This document shows, one piece after another, positions 7,446 through 15,641 of a stretch of DNA of 38,604 nucleotides (positions within the stretch are counted from its first letter, which is position 1; every line of letters begins with the position of its first letter). The notes beneath the pieces were generated by a model that did no database searches, had not been told where the DNA came from, and saw only the letters and a list, made by a program, of their open reading frames with translations. Made by a program: the position numbers and the translations under genes. Source of the DNA: an uncultured SAR86 cluster bacterium (GTDB lineage: Bacteria; Pseudomonadota; Gammaproteobacteria; Magnimaribacterales; D2472); NCBI GenBank assembly GCA_905478015.1, contig CAJQGY010000051.1, positions 1-38,604 of the forward strand, in the 5' to 3' direction.

Positions 7446-8871
7446 ATTTATTAATTTTATTTTTTATATCTATAATTTTAGTCATGACGCTCTCTGATAC
7501 CTGAAAATTATTTTTTGTTAATTGAAGAGCAAATTCTAGTTGGCTAATAGCTTCTTCATATTGTCCTAGCAAAAAATGATATTCAGCTTTACTTTGATAA
7601 TACCCAACAACATTCTTACCGTCTCTTTGTATATCTGACAATAAAAGCCAAAGATACGGATCACCATTTCTTTTTAAAAGCTGTTCTCTTAATAACTCCT
7701 CTGCAGCAAAATATTCTCCAGTCTCATTTAAAATTTTTGCCTTTGTAATAGTTAGTGGATAATTTCCAGGAGAAATTGATAGAAACTCATCAACATGATT
7801 ACTTGCTTCTTGATAAAGTCCTGCATTTAAATAAATCTCAACTCTTGTTGTATTGAGAATTAAGTTTTTTGGAAAGCGATCAATTAAGTCATTTATTACT
7901 GAAATACTATTTTCAAACTCATTATTTTTATTTAAAGCAAGAGCTAAGCCATAATGGTCTGAGGGCAGGTTTGATTTTTTAAAAGCATCTTTAAAATAAC
8001 TGACGGATGATGCAGGTATCTTTTCATAATAGACTTTTAGCCTTGAACGAATGAATGAATAATCTAAACTATCTTTTTTTGACCCACTTACATCAATACT
8101 TTCAGCTGCATTAAATGCATCATTAACCCTTGATGAGGTCACTGGATGTGTTAAAAGAAATTCAGGTGGAGCCTCACCATAGTACCTTTTCATCCTATTC
8201 ATATTCTCAAACATTTCACCCATCGTATATGGGTCATATCCTGACGCGACTAGGTTTGTAAATCCAACCCTATCAGCCTCTTTCTCAAAAAGCCTACTGT
8301 ATCTTAGATTTTCTTGTTGCATAAAAGCACTTCCACCTATGATTGCTTGTGGTTGATTGGTAATTAAGGCAATTGCTATGGAAGAGACCAACACAAGCGC
8401 AGACGAAAGACTAGAATCTTGAGATCTAAGTACATTTCTTGCGAAGTGTCTTTGGCTTAAATGAGCCAGCTCATGTGCCATAACTGATGCAAACTGACCT
8501 TCATTTTCTGCTTCAAGAAATAGTCCACCATTAACCCCTATAATGCTCCCAGGGGCCGCAAAAGCATTTAAAGATGGGTCATCTATTAAAAGAACATTAA
8601 AGTATCTATCTTGAACTTTACTTTTTTCTGAAAGCCTAAATACTAGCAATTCTGTATATTCTTGAATAAGAGAATCATTAATTAAAGGAGCTTGCGCATA
8701 AGCTTGTTTTAGAAAGGCCTCACCAATTGCTTTTTCCTGAGCAGACGATACAGCCCCTGAAACCCTATCTCCAAGTTCCGGAAGTTTGATTTGGCTATTA
8801 TTTTGAGCAAAACTAAGGCAACTAATAAAAATTATTGAAAAGAAATAGTACTTAAATCTTATTTTTATCAA
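7432..8871 (-). CDS. bepA: M48 family metalloprotease/chaperone BepA (YfgC)
   Basis: A 479-residue periplasmic zinc metalloprotease with a C-terminal TPR domain, which promotes assembly or degradation of outer-membrane beta-barrel proteins such as LptD. The signal peptide ends near SFAQ (residue 23). The zinc site HELAH is at residues 133-137 and the third ligand lies in FEKEADRVG (E198). The TPR region covers roughly residues 290-470. The length is about that of E. coli BepA. It is transcribed away from the perM-like gene, matching the E. coli perM/bepA pair, and reads convergently into the transporter, overlapping it by 14 bases. Confidence 0.93.
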   Translation of the reverse strand: MIKIRFKYYFFSIIFISCLSFAQNNSQIKLPELGDRVSGAVSSAQEKAIGEAFLKQAYAQAPLINDSLIQEYTELLVFRLSEKSKVQDRYFNVLLIDDPSLNAFAAPGSIIGVNGGLFLEAENEGQFASVMAHELAHLSQRHFARNVLRSQDSSLSSALVLVSSIAIALITNQPQAIIGGSAFMQQENLRYSRLFEKEADRVGFTNLVASGYDPYTMGEMFENMNRMKRYYGEAPPEFLLTHPVTSSRVNDAFNAAESIDVSGSKKDSLDYSFIRSRLKVYYEKIPASSVSYFKDAFKKSNLPSDHYGLALALNKNNEFENSISVINDLIDRFPKNLILNTTRVEIYLNAGLYQEASNHVDEFLSISPGNYPLTITKAKILNETGEYFAAEELLREQLLKRNGDPYLWLLLSDIQRDGKNVVGYYQSKAEYHFLLGQYEEAISQLEFALQLTKNNFQVSESVMTKIIDIKNKINKSRGL

Positions 8872-8941
8872 TTTTTTAAATTTCCTATAATTACTGAAAA
8901 TCTATAACAATAGACTTTTTAGATTAATATCGGTCATAATT

Positions 8942-8963
8942 GTATACGCAACCTTGCATATAC
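8942..8963. promoter_or_regulatory. Near-perfect 22-bp dyad in the bepA/perM divergent spacer
   Basis: The arms GTATACGCAA (8942-8951) and TTGCATATAC (8954-8963) are inverted repeats with one mismatch around a CC centre. The site lies 70 bases upstream of bepA and 55 bases upstream of the permease gene, where an operator controlling both divergent genes would sit. The half-site CGCAA recalls LacI-family operators, but the spacing does not match PurR and I cannot name the regulator. It could also be a chance palindrome in AT-rich DNA. No convincing -35/-10 pair was found in this 147-base spacer. Confidence 0.4.
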
Positions 8964-9018
8964 CAGTTTTAGACAGGGTTAATTGTAAATAGTTTTAAAT
9001 ATAACATGTAGTTTAAAG

Positions 9019-10074
9019 ATGATAGACAGACTTAATAATTTTTTTAAAAAAATATTCATAAACGATGAAACTATTGTTTTTTCGATTCTATTAATTTCAT
9101 CATTAGTTTTATTGAACTATTTTGGTTCAATACTTACTCCATTTCTTTTAAGTATAGTTGTTGCTTATCTTCTTGTTGGCCTCCAGAAAAGAATAGAATC
9201 TTTTGGTATTAATAGTTTCTGGGCATTATTAGCTACTTTTACTATTTTTATAATTGTTGGTGCCGCACTTTTGGTGTGGTTAATTCCAATTCTGTATTCT
9301 CAATTGCAATTATTGATATTAGAGACTCCGGGCTTGCTCAATGATTTTGTAATTTTTATATCTCAAATACCTTCTTCCTATCCAGATTTATTAACCTCTG
9401 ATCAAATTACGACTTTCTTCCAGGCAGTATCTTCTGAGGCCTCATTGCTAACTCAAAATATTGTTAAGAGCTCTATTTCAGGAATACAAAGCGCAATTAC
9501 TGTTCTGATATATATTTTATTATTTCCAATCTTGGTTTATTTTTTCTTATTTGATAGGAAGAGTATTCTTGAGGGTTTTTTAAAAGTTATTCCTGGAGAA
9601 AGGAAAATGCTTTTTAAAATATGGGAAGAAATGGATGTTCAATTAAGCAATTATGTTAGAGGTAAAACCCTTGAAATATTTATAGTAGGAGTTTGTGCAG
9701 CTATAATATTTTCTTCACTAGGGCTAAACTACACAGCACTTTTATCTGTCCTTGTAGGCCTATCGGTTGTTATACCCTATGTTGGAGCTTTTGCAGTAAC
9801 AGTCCCAATAGTTATTATTGGTCTGATTCAGTTTGGATTATCCTTTGATTTTTGGCTTTTGATAAGTTTGTACCTAGTACTTCAGGTTTTGGATGGTAAT
9901 TTATTGGTGCCAATAATCTTTTCAGATGCAGTGAAGCTTCATCCGGTAATAATTATTTTAGCCGTTTTTGTCTTTGGAAGTATGTTTGGCTTTTGGGGCG
10001 TATTTTTTGCAATTCCCATAGCAACATTTATAAAAGCTGTTTGGAATGCTTGGCCCTCTGGCAACAGTAATTAA
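9019..10074 (+). CDS. AI-2E family transporter / PerM-like permease
   Basis: A 351-residue integral membrane protein of the AI-2E/PerM family with about eight hydrophobic spans. The FPILVYFFLFDRKSIL segment, the PGERKMLFKIWEEMDVQLSNYVRGKTLEIFIVG stretch and the C-terminal DGNLLVPIIFSDAVKLHPVIIILAVFVFGSMFGFWGVFFAIPIATFIKAVW are family hallmarks. Members have been linked to autoinducer-2 export or to sodium-proton exchange; the PerM branch beside bepA has no firm substrate. Its 3' end overlaps bcp on the other strand by four bases. Divergence from bepA mirrors E. coli perM. Confidence 0.88.
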   Translation: MIDRLNNFFKKIFINDETIVFSILLISSLVLLNYFGSILTPFLLSIVVAYLLVGLQKRIESFGINSFWALLATFTIFIIVGAALLVWLIPILYSQLQLLILETPGLLNDFVIFISQIPSSYPDLLTSDQITTFFQAVSSEASLLTQNIVKSSISGIQSAITVLIYILLFPILVYFFLFDRKSILEGFLKVIPGERKMLFKIWEEMDVQLSNYVRGKTLEIFIVGVCAAIIFSSLGLNYTALLSVLVGLSVVIPYVGAFAVTVPIVIIGLIQFGLSFDFWLLISLYLVLQVLDGNLLVPIIFSDAVKLHPVIIILAVFVFGSMFGFWGVFFAIPIATFIKAVWNAWPSGNSN

Positions 10075-10541
10075 TCTAAATTTTTAATAAAATCTAGAAC
10101 TTCGTCTGCATGACCCTTAACCTTAACCCCTCTCCATTCCTTTATTAATTTACTATCTTTATTAATAATAAAAGTACTCCTATCTACGCCTATGTATTCC
10201 CTTCCATACATTGATTTTAATTTCATGACATCGAATGCTTTACATACTTTTTCATCAGGATCTGATAGCAGCTCAAAAGGGAAAGATTGCTTCTGTTTAA
10301 AATTTTCATGCGATTTTATAGATTCTCTTGATACACCAAGAATTTCAGTGTTATTAGATTTAAATTCTTCATATAAATCTCTAAAATTCTGACCTTCAGT
10401 TGTGCATCCTGGAGTGCTATCTTTAGGATAAAAATAAAGAACTAGATTTTTACCTTTGAAATCATCTCTTCCAAATACATTGTTTCCAGTGCAATCTGCT
10501 TTAAAGTTTGGAGCTTTTTTACCTAGTAGTTTTTTAGTCAT
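10071..10541 (-). CDS. bcp: Thioredoxin-dependent peroxiredoxin Bcp
   Basis: A 156-residue cytosolic peroxiredoxin of the BCP/PrxQ group that reduces hydrogen and alkyl hydroperoxides using thioredoxin. The core FYPKDSTPGCTTEGQNFRD carries the peroxidatic C46. The nearby cysteine five residues on, which acts as the resolving residue in E. coli Bcp (CxxxxC), is Q51 here, so resolution must use another cysteine (C100 or C17 are the others) or an external thiol. The ending matches the family: VDRSTFIINKD, WRGVKVKGHADEVL. It faces perM tail to tail and diverges from dapA, as bcp is near dapA in E. coli. Confidence 0.95.
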   Translation of the reverse strand: MTKKLLGKKAPNFKADCTGNNVFGRDDFKGKNLVLYFYPKDSTPGCTTEGQNFRDLYEEFKSNNTEILGVSRESIKSHENFKQKQSFPFELLSDPDEKVCKAFDVMKLKSMYGREYIGVDRSTFIINKDSKLIKEWRGVKVKGHADEVLDFIKNLD

Positions 10542-10610
10542 TTGAATTCCTTTGTATAAGATTTTGTTTTAAATAGTGTATAGTCCTATTTTTTACTGAA
10601 AATATATTTG

Positions 10611-11498
10611 ATGCAAGTTTTAAAGGGAAGTTTTGTCGCATTAGTAACACCAATGCTTGAAAGTGGTGAGGTTGACTATGAGTCATTAAAGAAGTTGATT
10701 AATTGGCATATAGAAAGTGGGACGAGCGGAATAGTTTCAGTTGGGACAACTGGAGAATCATCAACATTAAGCATCCAAGAGCACTTAGATGTAATTAAAT
10801 ATAGCGTTGAAACCTCGGGGAATAGAATTCCTATAATTGCTGGGTCTGGAGGTAATTCAACTCAGGAAGCAATAGATCTAACGCTTGAATCTAAAAATCT
10901 TGGAGCAGATGCCGCTCTTTTAGTTACTCCATACTATAACAAACCAACACAAGAAGGCTTGATTCTTCACTATACGGCTATTGCTAATAAAGTGGATATA
11001 TCACAAATCTTATACAATGTTCCATCAAGAACTGCATGTGATCTTCTCCCACAAACAGCAAAAACTCTCGCTGAACACAGAAATATAATAGGCATCAAAG
11101 AAGCTTTGGACGATATGAACAGAATAAAAGATCTGGTTGAGCTTACTAAAGACAGCAAAAATTTCTCTATTCTTTCAGGCGACGATCCAACATTTTTAGA
11201 TAGTATGCAGCTTGGAGCCTCAGGTGTTATTTCGGTAGCTGCTAATATAATTCCTGAGAAGATATCTTCAATATGTTTAAATTCAATTTCAGGGAACTAT
11301 GAAAGAGCTAAGAAAGAAAATGATATATATGAAGATCTACTCAAATTTCTATTTGTGGAATCTAACCCAATTCCAGTAAAATGGATGCTATCGCAAATGG
11401 GTTATATTAATGAAAAGATACGTTTGCCATTAACTAATTTAAATGAAACTTATCACAATAAAATTATGTCTACATTAAAGGAATTAAAAATCTTATGA
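10611..11498 (+). CDS. dapA: 4-hydroxy-tetrahydrodipicolinate synthase DapA
   Basis: A 295-residue TIM-barrel enzyme that condenses pyruvate with aspartate semialdehyde in the lysine and diaminopimelate pathway. The Schiff-base lysine is K163 in IIGIKEA. Y135 and R140 in LYNVPSRTA and the threonines of GTTGESSTL (residues 45-53) complete the active site. I start at ATG 10611 (MQVLKGSFVALVTPM); a TTG one codon upstream is unnecessary. It overlaps bamC by four bases, the conserved dapA-bamC-(purC) order. It diverges from bcp across 69 bases, in which I see no well-spaced promoter. Confidence 0.96.
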   Translation: MQVLKGSFVALVTPMLESGEVDYESLKKLINWHIESGTSGIVSVGTTGESSTLSIQEHLDVIKYSVETSGNRIPIIAGSGGNSTQEAIDLTLESKNLGADAALLVTPYYNKPTQEGLILHYTAIANKVDISQILYNVPSRTACDLLPQTAKTLAEHRNIIGIKEALDDMNRIKDLVELTKDSKNFSILSGDDPTFLDSMQLGASGVISVAANIIPEKISSICLNSISGNYERAKKENDIYEDLLKFLFVESNPIPVKWMLSQMGYINEKIRLPLTNLNETYHNKIMSTLKELKIL

Positions 11499-12472
11499 TC
11501 AAAAGTACAAAATTATTATTAATTTTAATCACATGTTCATCATGCGCATGGCTAACTGGGCCAGAGGGGTACTTTCCAACAAATGAATATGAATTTCTTG
11601 AAGAAACATCAGAAGCACCAATAATAACTCCTGAAGGACTTTCTAGTCCAAATTCAGATAATCACTATCCTTATTTCAGCGCTTTTGAAGTTGAAAAAGA
11701 TTTAGATATTCCCAAACCAAGACAAATATTTTCATCTGGAGGTGAAAGCTCAGTTCAATTACGTAGATTAGGAGAGTTAATGTGGGTTTATATAGAAACA
11801 CTTCCGTCAACAACATGGCCTATATCAAAAAATTATTGGGATACTTCAATATATACAATTTTAAGCGCTGATCCAGATAGCGGAGTAATTAGAATTGACT
11901 TCAATGAGCAGTTTGAATTGGAGATGAAAATTGAACATGGCATAAAAGAGTCCTCCTCTGAAATATTTTTAAATCAAATTAGCAAAGAATCTAACGAAAT
12001 CGTTAGCAATCCGGAATTTATTCAATCAGAACTGGGGAGAGTTGTTGAGTACCTAGCAGAATCTGTCGATATATTTACTGGTACATCATTGGCAGCTCAA
12101 AATCTTAATGAAAGAAAAAAAGCAAATATTTTTACTGAGAATGGCCAAACTATTATCGAGTTAGATTTAAACTTTGATAGAGCATGGTCATCTGTAAGTA
12201 AAGCTCTTGCAAGTGGGAATATTGTTTCAAATGATAGAGACAGATCAAATGGAATATTTTTTGTAAGTTATGGTTTGGAAGAGGAAGAGGGAATGTTTTC
12301 ATTTCTTGGTTTCGGAAATTCTCAAAAAGAATCAGACTTTAATAAAGATTCACAATTTGAAGTAATAATCAGCCAAAAAAACAATAAAACTTATGTTCGT
12401 GCCAAATCATTAAATGGTAATATAGACGAATCTGAACAGCTATTATCAAAAATTAACGAATTATTAAACTAA
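11495..12472 (+). CDS. bamC: Outer-membrane assembly lipoprotein BamC-like (NlpB)
   Basis: A 325-residue predicted lipoprotein, probably the BamC subunit of the BAM complex that inserts beta-barrel proteins in the outer membrane. A short hydrophobic leader ends in ITCSSC, so C14 or C17 is the candidate lipidated cysteine; the lipobox is not perfect. The early APIITPEGL segment resembles the BamC lasso region that binds BamD, and two helix-grip-like halves follow (about residues 85-190 and 215-325). Sequence similarity to E. coli BamC is weak to the eye. The place between dapA and purC, identical to E. coli, carries much of the assignment. Confidence 0.82.
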   Translation: MIKSTKLLLILITCSSCAWLTGPEGYFPTNEYEFLEETSEAPIITPEGLSSPNSDNHYPYFSAFEVEKDLDIPKPRQIFSSGGESSVQLRRLGELMWVYIETLPSTTWPISKNYWDTSIYTILSADPDSGVIRIDFNEQFELEMKIEHGIKESSSEIFLNQISKESNEIVSNPEFIQSELGRVVEYLAESVDIFTGTSLAAQNLNERKKANIFTENGQTIIELDLNFDRAWSSVSKALASGNIVSNDRDRSNGIFFVSYGLEEEEGMFSFLGFGNSQKESDFNKDSQFEVIISQKNNKTYVRAKSLNGNIDESEQLLSKINELLN

Positions 12473-13194
12473 TGAATAAAATAAAAGAAATAACATCCGG
12501 CAAGGCTAAGTCATTATTTACCACAGATAACGAAAAGCACTTAATTATGAATTTTAGAGATGATACTTCTGCTTTTGATGGAAAGAAAAAAGAGGCATTG
12601 TTGGGTAAGGGTGCAGTTAATAATCAATTCAATGCTTTTATTCTTGACCATTTGGAAAGTAATGATGTTCCCACTCATCATATAAAAGTGATCAATCAGA
12701 CTGATTCGCTAGTTCATAGGCTTGAAATGTTTCCGATTGAATGTGTTATTAGAAATATAGCCTCTGGATCAATATGTAGAAGACTTGGAACAGAAGACGG
12801 TCTAGTTTTAGAGTCACCGCTTTTTGAATTTTTTTTAAAAGATGATGATTTAGGAGATCCATTAATAAATGATGAGCATATAATATCATTTGGCTGGGCA
12901 AACCAGGTCCACATTGATCAAATGAAAAAACTTACTTATAAAATAAATAATGTCCTCTCAAAACTATTTTTAGACTCTGGTCTAATATTGGTTGATTTTA
13001 AAGTTGAGTTTGGCCTTTTAGATGGAAATAAAATTATCCTTGCAGATGAGTTCACTCCAGATGGATGCAGGTTATGGGACGTTGAAACTGGTAAGAAGAT
13101 GGATAAGGATAGATTTAGAGAAGGCCTTGGAGACGTTGTTGAATCCTATCATCAAGTTGCTGACAGATTGGGAATGAACATCATACTTGACTAA
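12472..13194 (+). CDS. purC: Phosphoribosylaminoimidazole-succinocarboxamide synthase PurC
   Basis: A 240-residue SAICAR synthetase of purine biosynthesis, joining aspartate to CAIR with ATP. Family motifs are present: GKAKSLF (near 10), FRDDTSAFDGKKKEALLGKGAVNN, FPIECVIRNIASGSICRRLG, and LADEFTPDGCRLWD (about residues 190-203). It shares one base with bamC (TAATG). Its 3' end and stop codon lie inside the IscR operator and promoter of the next operon, so the last codons have a second function. Confidence 0.96.
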   Translation: MNKIKEITSGKAKSLFTTDNEKHLIMNFRDDTSAFDGKKKEALLGKGAVNNQFNAFILDHLESNDVPTHHIKVINQTDSLVHRLEMFPIECVIRNIASGSICRRLGTEDGLVLESPLFEFFLKDDDLGDPLINDEHIISFGWANQVHIDQMKKLTYKINNVLSKLFLDSGLILVDFKVEFGLLDGNKIILADEFTPDGCRLWDVETGKKMDKDRFREGLGDVVESYHQVADRLGMNIILD

Positions 13195-13207
13195 ATTAGT
13201 CAGGTAT
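13183..13207 (+). promoter_or_regulatory. IscR type-1 operator for the isc operon
   Basis: A 25-bp site that fits every position of the E. coli IscR type-1 consensus (ATASYYGACTRWWWYAGTCRRSTAT) as I remember it. The central TGACTAA-A-TTAGTCA (13188-13202) is a perfect palindrome, and the ATACT/GGTAT flanks extend it to 25 bases with one mismatch. It covers the -35 hexamer of the iscR promoter and the purC stop codon (13192-13194). Holo-IscR bound here would block transcription, giving the negative feedback known from E. coli. Confidence 0.85.
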
Positions 13208-13214
13208 TTATAAT
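13187..13214 (+). promoter_or_regulatory. Sigma70 promoter of the isc operon
   Basis: TTGACT at 13187-13192 and TATAAT at 13209-13214 are separated by 16 bases, the best promoter in the window. The start of transcription is predicted at about 13220-13222, that is, at the GTG start codon of iscR (13221), so the transcript would be leaderless. There is no Shine-Dalgarno sequence within the usual distance of that GTG, which agrees. Confidence 0.8.
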
Positions 13215-13220
13215 CCATGC

Positions 13221-13655
13221 GTGAAACTTACTACAAAAAGCAAATATGCTGTTAGCGCTCTAACAGAGCTAGGTGCTCTATATAATACAGCACCAGTGTC
13301 TCTAACTGATATTTCCAATAATCAAAATATAGAAATCTCTTACCTAGAACAGTTATTCAGAAAACTTAGAATTGCTGGAATTGTTAAAAGCGTAAGAGGA
13401 AGAAATGGTGGTTATGCTTATGCTAAAGATCTAAATAAAATAACTATTAAAGAGATTATGGACGCCGTTGATGAAGATTTAGATGCAACAAATTGCCATG
13501 GTAGCTTTACTTGTCAAGACGGAAAAAAATGTAAAACACATAATTTATGGAATGATTTAAATGATTTAGTAGATAATTATTTAACAAAAATTACATTAAG
13601 CAGTCTTGTTAATTCAGTTGATAGCCCATATATAAAACTTAAAGAAATAAAGTAA
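13221..13655 (+). CDS. iscR: Fe-S cluster assembly transcriptional regulator IscR
   Basis: A 144-residue Rrf2-family regulator. The N-terminal winged helix begins with [11 protein letters not shown] and includes [34 protein letters not shown]92, C98, C104 and H107 lie at the same positions as the [2Fe-2S] ligands of E. coli IscR, so this is the cluster-sensing type. The start is GTG at 13221, fixed by the conserved N-terminus; the ATG at 13217 is in another frame. It represses its own operon through the operator just upstream. iscS follows after two bases. Confidence 0.96.
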   Translation: MKLTTKSKYAVSALTELGALYNTAPVSLTDISNNQNIEISYLEQLFRKLRIAGIVKSVRGRNGGYAYAKDLNKITIKEIMDAVDEDLDATNCHGSFTCQDGKKCKTHNLWNDLNDLVDNYLTKITLSSLVNSVDSPYIKLKEIK

Positions 13656-13657
13656 AA

Positions 13658-14881
13658 ATGAAAGAAAAAAATAACACCATTTATCTTGATTACGCCTCGA
13701 CAACTCCAGTTGACCCCAGAGTGGCAAAAAGAATGATGGAATTCTTAACACCCGATGGGGAGTTTGGTAATCCAGCATCGAGGTCGCACCGTTTCGGATG
13801 GAAGGCAGACGAGGCTGTTGAAGAAGCAAGGTCTCATGTAGCAAACCTTGTTAATTGTGATCCTAGAGAGATTGTTTGGACTTCCGGGGCTACAGAGGCT
13901 GACAACTTAGCTGTAAAAGGTATTGCTAAGTTCTACAAAACCAAAGGTAATCATATTATTACCTCAAAAATAGAGCACAAAGCTGTTTTAGATCCATGTA
14001 GACAACTTGAGCGTGATGGCTTTGAGGTTACTTACTTAGAACCAAATGAAGGTGGAATTATTACTCCAGAAGCCGTTAGCAATGCAATAAAAGATTCAAC
14101 TATATTAGTCTCAATTATGCATATAAATAATGAACTAGGAACATTGAATAATATTGAAGGCATAGGAAGAGTTACAAGGGAAAAAGGTATATTTTTTCAT
14201 GTAGATGCTGCCCAAAGTACTGGCAAAGTTGATATTGATTTAAAAGAGTTACCAGTAGACCTTATGTCTTTTTCTGCTCATAAAACATATGGCCCCAAAG
14301 GAGTTGGAGCATTATTTGTGAGAAGGAAACCTAGAGTTAGAATAGAAGCACAAATACATGGCGGAGGTCATGAGAGAGGCATGAGATCTGGCACGCTCCC
14401 AACTCATCAGCTAGTTGGAATGGGAGAAGCTTTCAGAATTGCCAAAGAAGACATGCAAAATGACATAGATAAAATTAAAAAATTCCATGATATGTTCTTA
14501 GATGAAGTAAATAATATAGAACATGTTTATTTGAATGGCGATGTTGAAAACAAAGTTCCAAATATATTAAATGTAAGTTTTAATTTTGTTGAGGGAGAGT
14601 CGCTTATAATGGGCTTAAAAGATATAGCTGTATCATCTGGCTCAGCATGCACATCTGCAAGTCTAGAGCCATCATATGTTCTTAGGGCCTTGGGAAGAAA
14701 AGATGAACTAGCTCATAGTTCAATACGATTTTCCTTTGGAAGGTTTACTAATGAAGATGAGGTATTGGAAACACTTTCAATATTAAAAAATGTTGTTGAG
14801 AGATTAAGAGAACTATCTCCTCTTTGGGAAATGCATCTCGATGGAATAGATCTTGACACAGTTGAATGGAAAACACACTGA
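13658..14881 (+). CDS. iscS: Cysteine desulfurase IscS
   Basis: A 407-residue PLP enzyme that removes sulfur from cysteine and passes persulfide to IscU and tRNA-thiolation partners. The N-terminal [22 protein letters not shown] (PLP aspartate), [10 protein letters not shown] with the Schiff-base K209, and [20 protein letters not shown] with the persulfide-bearing C331 are all present. The length is normal. It is followed by iscU, whose Shine-Dalgarno overlaps the iscS stop codon. Confidence 0.98.
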   Translation: MKEKNNTIYLDYASTTPVDPRVAKRMMEFLTPDGEFGNPASRSHRFGWKADEAVEEARSHVANLVNCDPREIVWTSGATEADNLAVKGIAKFYKTKGNHIITSKIEHKAVLDPCRQLERDGFEVTYLEPNEGGIITPEAVSNAIKDSTILVSIMHINNELGTLNNIEGIGRVTREKGIFFHVDAAQSTGKVDIDLKELPVDLMSFSAHKTYGPKGVGALFVRRKPRVRIEAQIHGGGHERGMRSGTLPTHQLVGMGEAFRIAKEDMQNDIDKIKKFHDMFLDEVNNIEHVYLNGDVENKVPNILNVSFNFVEGESLIMGLKDIAVSSGSACTSASLEPSYVLRALGRKDELAHSSIRFSFGRFTNEDEVLETLSILKNVVERLRELSPLWEMHLDGIDLDTVEWKTH

Positions 14882-14891
14882 GGTAATTAAA

Positions 14892-15296
14892 ATGGCATAT
14901 TCTAAAAAAGTTGTAGATAAATTTGAGGACACTTTAAATAATCCCCAAGCATTCAAAGTTGGTAGATTTGATCCTGCTGAGCTGAATGTTGGAACTGGAA
15001 TGGTAGGGGCTCCTGCATGTGGTGATGTTATGAAGCTTCAAATTAAATGTGAGCCTAAAGGGAATTCTCATATTATCAAAGATGTTAAATTTAAAACCTA
15101 TGGTTGCGGATCTGCTATTGCATCATCTAGTGAGTTGGTAGAGATGTTAATAGGAAAAACTTTAGAAGAAGCAAAAGCAATCAAAAATATTGAAATCGTA
15201 GAGGCTCTTGAGCTACCTCCTATAAAGATTCATTGCTCTGTATTAGCTGAAGATTCAATCCGTCAAGCAATCGAAGATTATGAATCAAAGCAATAG
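14892..15296 (+). CDS. iscU: Iron-sulfur cluster scaffold protein IscU
   Basis: A 134-residue scaffold on which [2Fe-2S] and [4Fe-4S] clusters are built. Ligand cysteines C43 (GAPACGD, with D45), C72 (YGCGSAIASSS) and C115 (KIHCSVLAEDS) are present. The segment LPPIK at 108-112 corresponds to the LPPVK motif recognised by the HscA chaperone. The start is ATG 14892 (MAYSKKVVDKFED), preceded by GAGG at the iscS stop. An earlier in-frame ATG at 14853 lies within iscS and would add 13 residues not seen in the family. Confidence 0.97.
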   Translation: MAYSKKVVDKFEDTLNNPQAFKVGRFDPAELNVGTGMVGAPACGDVMKLQIKCEPKGNSHIIKDVKFKTYGCGSAIASSSELVEMLIGKTLEEAKAIKNIEIVEALELPPIKIHCSVLAEDSIRQAIEDYESKQ

Positions 15297-15298
15297 TA

Positions 15299-15640
15299 AT
15301 GCAAGAGTTCAATCCTAAGGCTATTTCATTTTCTGATAAGGCCATAAATCATTTTCGTATTAGTCTTAATCACCGTGGTTATGGAGATGGGGTTAGAATT
15401 GGTGTAAAGGAAGCAGGCTGCAGTGGATATGAGTATGTTTTTGATTTTGTAGACGATATTGATCAAAATGATCATGTATTTAGAGAAAATGGATGCAATA
15501 TCTATGTTGATGAGACAAGCCTCAAGCTTTTATCAGGTACTTTAGTTGACTATTCTGAAGATGGCTTAAATAAAGGTATAAAGTTTGTTAACCCAAATGC
15601 TAAAGCTATATGTGGGTGTGGTGAAAGCTTCACTATTTAG
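15299..15640 (+). CDS. iscA: A-type iron-sulfur carrier IscA
   Basis: A 113-residue A-type carrier delivering Fe-S clusters to target enzymes. The three conserved cysteines are C41 (VKEAGCSGYEY) and C105/C107 (ICGCGESF), and the fold spacing is standard. It begins two bases after the iscU stop. In E. coli the next genes are hscB and hscA; here fdx follows after a single base. Confidence 0.96.
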   Translation: MQEFNPKAISFSDKAINHFRISLNHRGYGDGVRIGVKEAGCSGYEYVFDFVDDIDQNDHVFRENGCNIYVDETSLKLLSGTLVDYSEDGLNKGIKFVNPNAKAICGCGESFTI

Positions 15641-15641
15641 T

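Noticed and set aside
10542-10610. Promoter hexamers (TATAGT at 10579-10584) in the bcp/dapA spacer
   Set aside because: No -35 element at an acceptable distance on the + strand; too weak to list.
13217-13219. ATG four bases before the iscR GTG
   Set aside because: It is in a different frame from the conserved IscR N-terminus, so it cannot be the iscR start.
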